From Candidatus Omnitrophota bacterium (lineage in GTDB: Bacteria > Omnitrophota > Gorgyraeia > 2-02-FULL-51-18), in the NCBI GenBank assembly GCA_023247955.1, contig JAHFFL010000034.1, positions 1 through 8,589 of the forward strand: a stretch of 8,589 nucleotides of DNA. The letters are read 5' to 3'. The notes beneath the pieces were generated by a model. That model had not been told where the DNA came from. It did not search any database and saw nothing but the letters and a program-made list of their open reading frames with translations. Position 1 is the first letter of the stretch. The number at the start of each line of letters is the position of its first letter. Positions 1-5,779 of this stretch are shown here, piece after piece. The position numbers and the translations under genes are program-made.

Positions 1-965
1 TGTTTGTCGATGAAGCTGTCATTGTCTGCGCCGCGGGTCGCGGCGGCAAAGGATGTCACAGTCTGGACCGCAGCCGCCCGCGCCATTTCCGTCCCACCGG
101 CGGCGACGGCGGCGACGGCGGTTCGGTAATCATCGAAGCGCGAACCAATATCCAAACGCTGCTGGATTTTCAACTCAACCGTTATTTTTCCGCCGAAAAC
201 GGCGGGAACGGTTCGAGCAACAACAAAACCGGTTATTGTGGAAAAGATCTGCTGCTGGGCGTGCCGCCGGGAACCGAGGTTTTTGATCAGAAGACAGGAG
301 AATTTCTAAAAGATTTGGATGCCGTCGGCGCCCGCGTCGAGGTGTGCAAAGGCGGCTCCGGAGGACGGGGAAATGACAAGCGCAACGATGCGACTGAGGG
401 TGCCCCCGGCGAAGAAAAAGAAATCCTGCTGAAACTCAAGCTTATCGCCGATGTGGGGCTCATCGGTTTCCCGAACGCCGGCAAATCGACGCTGATCTCC
501 CGCGTGTCCAATGCCCGATCCAAGATAGCCGCTTACCCTTTTACCACTAAAAATCCTATCCTGGGTGTGGTAAAATTCCAGGACGGGGAAGCGCTGGTGA
601 TGGCCGATATTCCCGGCCTGATCGAGGGGGCGCATGAGGGACGAGGTTTGGGAATCGAGTTTTTAAAACACGTCGAACGCACGCGTCTTTTGCTTCACGT
701 GATTGATTTCGCCGCGGTGGATGGGCGGGACCCGGTTTCGGATTACCACGCGCTGAATAAGGAGCTGTCCAGTTATTCGGAGAAGCTCGCTGAAAAAGAG
801 CAGATCATCGTAGCCAACAAGATGGACGTCCCGTTCGCGGAAGAAAGTCTCAGGAAATTCAGGAAAAAAATCAAAAAAGAGATTTTCGCGGTTTCGGCGG
901 TGACCGGCGAAGGGGTGGACGCGCTTTTGAACAAACTGAGAGAAATCCGTTCGAGGATGCCATGA
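1..965 (+). CDS. obg: GTPase Obg/CgtA (ribosome assembly), start codon cut by window edge
   Basis: Obg GTPases bind the 50S subunit and act in late ribosome assembly and stress control. The frame is open from base 3 (FVDEAVIV...). Bases 1-2 are TG, so the start is probably an NTG codon whose first base lies outside, giving about 321 residues. The glycine-rich Obg fold covers roughly residues 1-155, with GGDGGDGG and AENGGNGSSNNKTG stretches. The G domain follows: G1 GFPNAGKS about 156-163, G2 FTTK about 181, G3 DIPG about 203, G4 NKMD 273-276, G5 SAVTGEG about 299. There is no C-terminal OCT extension. The segment after GGKGC (HSLDRSRPRHFRP) departs from the usual SFRREKFVPKGGP type, and GGRGN is followed by a shortened loop (DKRNDATEGAPGEE), but one frame runs throughout. 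The stop overlaps the proB start as ATGA. In many bacteria rplU and rpmA lie upstream. The family call is very secure. Confidence 0.96.
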   Translation, partial: FVDEAVIVCAAGRGGKGCHSLDRSRPRHFRPTGGDGGDGGSVIIEARTNIQTLLDFQLNRYFSAENGGNGSSNNKTGYCGKDLLLGVPPGTEVFDQKTGEFLKDLDAVGARVEVCKGGSGGRGNDKRNDATEGAPGEEKEILLKLKLIADVGLIGFPNAGKSTLISRVSNARSKIAAYPFTTKNPILGVVKFQDGEALVMADIPGLIEGAHEGRGLGIEFLKHVERTRLLLHVIDFAAVDGRDPVSDYHALNKELSSYSEKLAEKEQIIVANKMDVPFAEESLRKFRKKIKKEIFAVSAVTGEGVDALLNKLREIRSRMP

Positions 966-1813
966 GAAAACCCTTCCTGAAAAATACAAAAAATCTGGTC
1001 GTAAAGGTTGGGACCTCGGTCTTGACCAAGCAGGGGAGCTTTGATCCCCTGATGATAGGCCGGCTCGCTTCCCAGATCGCCGTTTACCTGAAAAAAGGCG
1101 TTCGTGTGTCCATCGTAAGCTCGGGAGCCATCGGCGCGGGGATGACGCTGCTTAAAATGAAAAAACGCCCCCGGACTATGGAGGGTCTGCAGGCCGCCGC
1201 CGCGGTGGGGCAGCGTTATCTGATGCAGTGTTATGAAGAGGCCTTTTCAAGCGCGGGTTTTTCGACGGCGCAGGTGCTGCTCACCTGGGAAGACCTGGCG
1301 CAGACGACGCGGTTTTTAAACGCAAAGCGGACGCTCAAAGAAATACAAAAATGGGGCCTTGTGCCGGTCATCAATGAAAACGACACGGTCGCCACCGATG
1401 AAATCCGCTTCGGCGACAACGACCGGCTGTCGGCGCTGCTTTCCGTCTTGGTGGAGGCCGATCTCCTGATCATTTTGTCGGACACGAACGGACTTTATGA
1501 AAACGGCCGGCATGGCCATGACAAGCACCGGCTACGGCAGGTGCCGCGTGTGGACGCTTCGGTATTTTCGCATGCTAAAGACAAGAAAAACGCGATGACG
1601 ATCGGTGGGATGCGTTCCAAACTCAAGGCGGTGGAAATCAGCGTGAGCTCCGGAATACCGGTAGTGCTCGCGGATGGCCGTATGAAAAATGTTCTTCCCC
1701 TGATCTTTGAAGGCGAGGACGTCGGGACATTGTTTTTGCCCCATAAAGCCAAGCGCGGCGCACGCAAGCACTGGACCGCCCATCTTATCCGCCACCTGAA
1801 CAGGACGCGATGA
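962..1813 (+). CDS. proB: Glutamate 5-kinase, short form without PUA domain
   Basis: This enzyme phosphorylates L-glutamate with ATP to glutamyl 5-phosphate, the committed and usually proline-inhibited step of proline synthesis, in the cytoplasm. The 283 residues are one amino-acid-kinase fold: VVKVGTSVL at 13-21, SSGAIGAG at 53-60, the glutamate-site region NENDTVATDEIRFGDNDR at 138-155, SDTNGLY at 173-179 and the nucleotide-site GGMRSKLKA at 215-223. The protein ends soon after TLFLP and RKHW, about where a PUA domain begins in the 367-residue E. coli enzyme. Short kinase-only forms are known, so this need not be a truncation. The ATG is in a four-base overlap with the obg stop; GAGGA at 953-957 is a reasonable ribosome binding site. 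The gene sits directly before proA, its pathway partner. Confidence 0.96.
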   Translation: MRKPFLKNTKNLVVKVGTSVLTKQGSFDPLMIGRLASQIAVYLKKGVRVSIVSSGAIGAGMTLLKMKKRPRTMEGLQAAAAVGQRYLMQCYEEAFSSAGFSTAQVLLTWEDLAQTTRFLNAKRTLKEIQKWGLVPVINENDTVATDEIRFGDNDRLSALLSVLVEADLLIILSDTNGLYENGRHGHDKHRLRQVPRVDASVFSHAKDKKNAMTIGGMRSKLKAVEISVSSGIPVVLADGRMKNVLPLIFEGEDVGTLFLPHKAKRGARKHWTAHLIRHLNRTR

Positions 1814-1817
1814 AGCG

Positions 1818-3083
1818 ATGAAACAGACGATGTCGAACGATGCTTTGAGACAGACTGCGCTTCGGGCCAAATACGCTTCGTTCGCGCTCTCACTGCTGAA
1901 GACCAAGGCAAAAAACGGGGCGCTTCTGGCGATGGCGCGCGCGGTGCGTGCGAAAAAAAATTATCTCCTTTCGGAGAATAAAAAGGACGTCGTCAGGGCC
2001 GAACAAAACGGCCTGGCCCAAGCGCTCGTGAACCGGCTGCGTTTGGACGAAAAAAAAATTGCCGGCATCGCCGATTCTCTGACGCTGATTTCCAAACTTC
2101 CCGACCCCGTGGGACGGACGCTGTCCGTGAGAAAAAGACCGAACGGCCTTGTGATCAAAAAGGTCAGCGTGCCGATCGGCGTGATCCTGATCATTTACGA
2201 ATCCCGGCCGAATGTGACTGCGGACTGCATGGCGCTGTGTCTCAAGTCCGGCAACAGCGTGATCTTAAAAGGGGGGAGCGAGGCGCTACGCTCGAACCGC
2301 GCGCTTTACCGCGTGCTTGCCGCCGCGGCCGAAAAAAAAGGAGTTCCTGCCGGCGCTTTTGAATTTGTCGATACCAGTGACCGCGGGGCCGTGAAATTTC
2401 TCCTGGGACTTCAGGAGTCCATTGACCTGGTGATCCCGCGCGGCGGCGAAGGGCTGATCCGTGAAGTTGCCGCGGTCTCGAAGGTCCCCGTGATCAAGCA
2501 TTTCAAAGGGGTCTGCCACGTGTATGTGGACAAGGACGCGGACCTCAAAAAATCAGAGGCGATCGTCTTGAACGCGAAGCTGCAAAATCCCGCGGTCTGC
2601 AACGCGATGGAAACGCTTCTCGTGCACGAAGCCGCCGCAAAAAAATTCCTCCCGAGGATAGGCGGCCTGCTTAAAGAAAAAGGCGTGGAGCTGAGGGGCT
2701 GTGACAAGACCCGTTCGCTTGTCTTCGGCGTACGAAAGGCCACGGAAGAAGACTGGTCTGCGGAGTATCTGGATTTGATTTTATCCGTTCGCGTGGTGAA
2801 GGATCTCGCGGAGGCCGTACGGCATATCGAAAGATACGGCTCCCGGCATTCCGACGCGATCGTGACGGAAAATAAAAAAAGCGCGGCCGCGTTTACGGAA
2901 GCCGTCGACAGCTCCTGCGTCTTCGTGAACTGCTCCACACGTTTCAACGACGGCGGCGAGTTTGGCATGGGGGCGGAGATGGGGATTTCGACGGACAAAC
3001 TGCACGCGCGCGGGCCGATGGGTCTTGAGGAGCTCACTTCTTACAAGTACGTTGTCTTGGGAAACGGACAGGTGCGGAATTAA
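1818..3083 (+). CDS. proA: Gamma-glutamyl phosphate reductase
   Basis: This cytoplasmic enzyme reduces glutamyl 5-phosphate with NADPH to glutamate 5-semialdehyde, the second step of proline synthesis; the unstable intermediate is thought to pass from ProB. The 421 residues match the family's usual length of about 415-420. It has the aldehyde-dehydrogenase fold: SVPIGVILIIYESRPNVT at 117-134, LKSGNSVILKGGSEA at 142-156, PRGGEGLI at 207-214, the catalytic cysteine in NPAVCNAMETLL (Cys261), and the C-terminal signature STRFNDGGEFGMGAEMGIST at 373-392 followed by DKLHARGPMGLEELTSYKY. The start lies four bases after the proB stop with only a distant AGGA at 1802-1805, so coupling to proB is likely. 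An ATG at 1830 is an alternative start that would cost four residues. A palindromic repeat begins two bases after the stop. Confidence 0.97.
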   Translation: MKQTMSNDALRQTALRAKYASFALSLLKTKAKNGALLAMARAVRAKKNYLLSENKKDVVRAEQNGLAQALVNRLRLDEKKIAGIADSLTLISKLPDPVGRTLSVRKRPNGLVIKKVSVPIGVILIIYESRPNVTADCMALCLKSGNSVILKGGSEALRSNRALYRVLAAAAEKKGVPAGAFEFVDTSDRGAVKFLLGLQESIDLVIPRGGEGLIREVAAVSKVPVIKHFKGVCHVYVDKDADLKKSEAIVLNAKLQNPAVCNAMETLLVHEAAAKKFLPRIGGLLKEKGVELRGCDKTRSLVFGVRKATEEDWSAEYLDLILSVRVVKDLAEAVRHIERYGSRHSDAIVTENKKSAAAFTEAVDSSCVFVNCSTRFNDGGEFGMGAEMGISTDKLHARGPMGLEELTSYKYVVLGNGQVRN

Positions 3084-3085
3084 AC

Positions 3086-3172
3086 TGTCATTGCGAGGAG
3101 GAGCGCAGCGACGACGAAGCAATCTTTGCGATAAGATTCAACAGAGATTGCTTCGCTTCGCTCGCAATGACA
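3086..3172. repeat. Palindromic intergenic repeat (REP/MITE-like, TGTCATTGCGAG arms)
   Basis: The outer arms TGTCATTGCGAG (3086-3097) and CTCGCAATGACA (3161-3172) are perfect inverted repeats. The inner arms CGAAGCAATCT (3115-3125) and AGATTGCTTCG (3145-3155) pair as well. The left arm holds 17 bases between these blocks and the right arm only five, so the duplex would carry a bulge. About 19 bases form the loop. Arms of this kind are, from memory, common in intergenic repeats of several bacterial groups, where they yield spurious peptides such as CHCERSEAIS on the reverse strand; that peptide is readable here. No target-site duplication and no T-run are visible, so it is not a standard intrinsic terminator. 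No second copy was noticed in the window. Confidence 0.85.
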
Positions 3173-3173
3173 C

Positions 3174-3761
3174 ATGAGAGTCGGCATCTTCGGCGGGAGT
3201 TTTAACCCCGTGCATTTGGGCCACTTGAAGCTGGCCCGCGCGGCCCAGGCGGAGCTGAACCTGGATAAACTTTTCTTTGTCCCTTCGCACCAAACCCCGC
3301 TGAAATCCGGCAGGGAGCTGCTTCCAGTTTCCCTTCGCGTCAAGCTCCTGCGCGCCGCCTTAAGAAACGAAGCGCATTTTTCAATCTCGCTTTACGAGAC
3401 CAAGAGAAAGGGCGCGTCTTTTACGGTAGACACGCTGAGGGCCTTCAGGAAAAAATTTGGGAAGCGGGCGGTCCTTTATTTTTTAGCCGGCGCCGACACG
3501 CTTGAGAATTTGTCGCGCTGGAAGTCCCTGCCGGAAGTGCTTCGGCTCTGCCGCTTTGTCGTGTGGTCGCGGCCGGGCGCGCGCGTGGGGCGGATCCCCG
3601 ACGGCGTGATTTACATGCCGTTTGACGCGCTTGAGGTTTCCGCTTCGGAGATTCGCCGGCGTCTGGTATCGGGAAAAAGCGTAAAGGGTCTTGTTCCGCC
3701 CGAAACCGTGTCGCTGCTCGGGGTTTATTTTAAGGCAAAGGTGAGTCATCGAGCCGCTTGA
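3174..3761 (+). CDS. nadD: Nicotinate-nucleotide adenylyltransferase
   Basis: NadD transfers AMP from ATP to nicotinate mononucleotide, giving deamido-NAD in NAD synthesis; it acts in the cytoplasm. The 195 residues match the family length. The N-terminus shows the nucleotidyltransferase signature GIFGGSFNPVHLGHL (residues 4-18, with the HxGH-type VHLGH), then VPSHQTPLK at 37-44, LAGADTLENLSRW at 104-116, and the ISxSEIR-type motif VSASEIRRRL at 155-164. The ATG is fixed: an in-frame TGA at 3168-3170, inside the palindromic repeat, closes the frame just upstream, and MRVGIFGG is the normal family start. No Shine-Dalgarno sequence precedes it; the adjoining bases belong to the repeat arm. The 3' end overlaps the probable start of rsfS, an order (nadD then rsfS) found in many bacteria. 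Confidence 0.96.
   Translation: MRVGIFGGSFNPVHLGHLKLARAAQAELNLDKLFFVPSHQTPLKSGRELLPVSLRVKLLRAALRNEAHFSISLYETKRKGASFTVDTLRAFRKKFGKRAVLYFLAGADTLENLSRWKSLPEVLRLCRFVVWSRPGARVGRIPDGVIYMPFDALEVSASEIRRRLVSGKSVKGLVPPETVSLLGVYFKAKVSHRAA
3738..3744 (+). promoter_or_regulatory. Probable ribosome binding site for rsfS
   Basis: AAGGTGA inside the 3' end of nadD carries the GGTGA part of the anti-Shine-Dalgarno complement. It lies three bases before an ATC codon at 3748, the first candidate start in the rsfS frame after the in-frame TGA at 3742-3744. The spacing supports initiation there. The match could be chance. Confidence 0.4.
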
Positions 3762-4092
3762 GAAAATAAACCATATCTGCCGCGCCGCCGACGAGCGGAA
3801 AGGCGAAGATATCGTCGTCATGGAAATGGCCGAACGGTCGGGTCTGTGCGACTATTTCGTGGTCGCGAGCGCCCCGTCGTCGGTGCGCGTCAAGGCGATT
3901 GTCGACCACATTGAAACATCCATGAAGAAAGAGGGCTTGAGGGCCCGCGTGAAAGAGGGCTACGCCGAGGCCGTGTGGGTGCTGCTTGATTACGGTGATG
4001 TGATCGTGCACGTTTTTTACCATGAGACGAGGAAGTTTTATGACCTGGAGACCTTGTGGGGAGATGCCCCCAAGCGTCATTTTCTAAAATGA
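3748..4092 (+). CDS. rsfS: Ribosomal silencing factor RsfS (start uncertain)
   Basis: RsfS (Iojap/DUF143 family) binds L14 on the 50S subunit and blocks joining with 30S when nutrients are short. The conserved body is clear: EDIVVMEM, then CDYFVVAS, VWVLLDYGDVIVHVF and YDLETLWGDAP. Homology clearly extends upstream of the first ATG (3820): the translated AADERKGEDIVV corresponds to the usual first helix and strand. Between the in-frame stop at 3742-3744 and 3820 there is no ATG, GTG or TTG. I place the start at ATC 3748, which has a ribosome binding site and gives 114 residues, typical for the family; ATA 3766 is another option. Starting at 3820 would leave 90 residues lacking a conserved strand. 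A single-base error in the sequence is an alternative, but restoring the frame would fuse it to nadD. The stop overlaps argS as ATGA. Family call sure, start not. Confidence 0.88.
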   Translation: MEPLEKINHICRAADERKGEDIVVMEMAERSGLCDYFVVASAPSSVRVKAIVDHIETSMKKEGLRARVKEGYAEAVWVLLDYGDVIVHVFYHETRKFYDLETLWGDAPKRHFLK

Positions 4093-5771
4093 TTCCACCC
4101 ATCAAACAGGAACTGATCCGGCTTTTTACCGGCGCTTTGAAAAAGACCTTGGCCGAACCGCAGCCGCAGGGGCTTGAGGGTTTGGTTGAGTCCTCGTTTG
4201 AAATTCCGCGCGAGCCCAAGTTCGGCGAAATCTCTTCCACGATTGTCCTGCGGCTGGCCAAGGAGCTTCGCCGGCCTCCGCGCCCGCTGGCCGAAGCGCT
4301 TCTCGCGCAGTTGAATGAACTCCTGGGGCGTTCGGCGCTTAAAGAACGCGTATCCAAGATCGCCGTGGAGGGGCCCGGCTTCATCAATTTTTATTATTCC
4401 ACGAAGGAGATCGCCGCCGTCGTCCTGCGCATCGAAAAAGAGGGCGGGAACTACGGCCGCCCTAAACTAAAGCCGAAGAAAATTTTGCTCGAGTTCGTGA
4501 GCGCCAACCCGACGGGGCCGCTGACGGTGGCCCACGGGCGCCAGGCGGCGCTCGGGGATTCGCTCGCGCTGATTTTAAAATTTTGCGGACACAAGGTCAC
4601 GAAAGAATATTACAACAACGATGAAGGTGTCCAGATCAACTGGCTGGGGCGGTCCATCCGTTCGCGTTATCTGACCGAGATTGGCGTCCCGAGTGAATTT
4701 CCCGAAGACGGTTACAAAGGGGAGTATATCCGTGACATGGCCAAGGCGCTTGTCTTGCGGGACGGCAAGGCGCTTCGCGACAAGCCCGAAGATTTTTTCT
4801 CCGGTTACGGAAAAGAATTCATCCTGGAGGGCATCCAAAAGGATTTGAAGGATTTTGGCGTCGAGTTTGACCATTATTTCAGCCAGGCGTCTCTGATGAG
4901 GTCCGGCAAAGTGGAGGAAGCCCTCGGCTTTTTGAAACAAAAGGGCTTTGTCTATGAGAAAGACGGCGCCGTCTGGTTTGAGTCCACGCGCCTCGGAGAC
5001 GACAAAGACCGCGTGCTGATTAAAAGCGACAAGACCACCACGTATCTCTTGCCGGACATCGCCTACCACAAAGACAAGCTCGGGCGGGGCTACGATTTTC
5101 TGATCGATATCCTGGGACCCGACCATCACGGCTACATCCAGCGACTCAAGGCGGCCGTCGAGGCGCTCGGATATCCGAGGGAGCGGCTTGAGATTTTGAT
5201 CGCGCAGTTGGTCACTTTGTTTGAGGGTGAGAAAATGCTCAGGATGTCGACCCGCGCCGGCGAGTTTGTGACGCTGAGGGAGATCCTGGACGCCGTTGGC
5301 AAGGACGCGGGGCGTTTTTTCTTTCTGATGCGCAAATTCGACGCGCATCTAGATTTCGACCTGTCACTTGCCAAAAGCCAAACGCCTGAAAATCCCGTCT
5401 TTTACATTCAGTATGCCCACGCGCGAATTGAAAGCGTCAGAAAACTTCATCGGGAGAAAGGGCTCGCGGTGGATTGGGACAAAACCGGATGCCTGGAGCT
5501 TTTGACGCAGCCGGCGGAGGCGGAGCTTTTGAGACTTCTCATCCAGTTTGAGGAAGCCGTGCTCGCAGCCGAGCGGACGCTAGAGCCCTACCGCCTGGTG
5601 CCTTATCTGCAGGAAGCAGCCTCCGCGTTTCATAAGTTTTACGCCGAAAACCGCGTGGTGACCGAAGAGGCGTCGCTCACCCAGGCGCGCATGATGCTGC
5701 TGCTCGGCACGCAACAGGTAATCCGCACGGGCCTTGAACTCTTGGGAGTTTCCGCACCCACAAAGATGTAA
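4089..5771 (+). CDS. argS: Arginyl-tRNA synthetase
   Basis: This class I synthetase charges tRNA-Arg with arginine. The 560 residues fit the family. In order: N-terminal Arg_S additional domain (about 1-105, with FGEISSTIVLRLAKEL and EGPGFINFY), the catalytic Rossmann domain opening with VSANPTGPLTVAHGRQA at 137-153, where TVAHG replaces the usual HIGH-like HVGHG, then EYYNNDEGVQINWLGRS, LLPDIAYHKDKL and LGPDHHGYIQRL. The KMSKS-like loop reads RMSTRAGEFVTL (385-396). The C-terminal DALR anticodon-binding domain runs from about 435 (FYIQYAHARI) to the end (LLGVSAPTKM). I chose ATG 4089 because it forms an ATGA overlap with the rsfS stop and gives the usual short N-terminus; a GTG at 4056 would add 11 residues lying inside rsfS. 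No Shine-Dalgarno is seen, so translation is probably coupled. Confidence 0.97.
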   Translation: MIPPIKQELIRLFTGALKKTLAEPQPQGLEGLVESSFEIPREPKFGEISSTIVLRLAKELRRPPRPLAEALLAQLNELLGRSALKERVSKIAVEGPGFINFYYSTKEIAAVVLRIEKEGGNYGRPKLKPKKILLEFVSANPTGPLTVAHGRQAALGDSLALILKFCGHKVTKEYYNNDEGVQINWLGRSIRSRYLTEIGVPSEFPEDGYKGEYIRDMAKALVLRDGKALRDKPEDFFSGYGKEFILEGIQKDLKDFGVEFDHYFSQASLMRSGKVEEALGFLKQKGFVYEKDGAVWFESTRLGDDKDRVLIKSDKTTTYLLPDIAYHKDKLGRGYDFLIDILGPDHHGYIQRLKAAVEALGYPRERLEILIAQLVTLFEGEKMLRMSTRAGEFVTLREILDAVGKDAGRFFFLMRKFDAHLDFDLSLAKSQTPENPVFYIQYAHARIESVRKLHREKGLAVDWDKTGCLELLTQPAEAELLRLLIQFEEAVLAAERTLEPYRLVPYLQEAASAFHKFYAENRVVTEEASLTQARMMLLLGTQQVIRTGLELLGVSAPTKM

Positions 5772-5779
5772 GTCCGCCC

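Noticed and set aside
53..286. Arginine-rich open frame overlapping the 5' part of obg
   Set aside because: It is out of frame with the clear Obg N-terminal domain, and its arginine run comes from the GGCGAC repeat coding for Obg glycines and aspartates.
3086..3172. Intrinsic terminator after proA
   Set aside because: The stem is long and strong, but no run of T follows it and nadD begins one base later. It may weaken transcription but does not look like a terminator.
2962..3343. Small open frames on both strands across the repeat, giving peptides such as CHCERSEAIS
   Set aside because: They are readings of the palindrome plus shadows of proA and nadD, with no independent start signals. Such peptides are recurrent false genes at this type of repeat.
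4056..4091. Earlier GTG start for argS
   Set aside because: The added 11 residues lie inside rsfS and do not look like an ArgS N-terminus, whereas ATG 4089 gives the ATGA overlap seen elsewhere in this operon.
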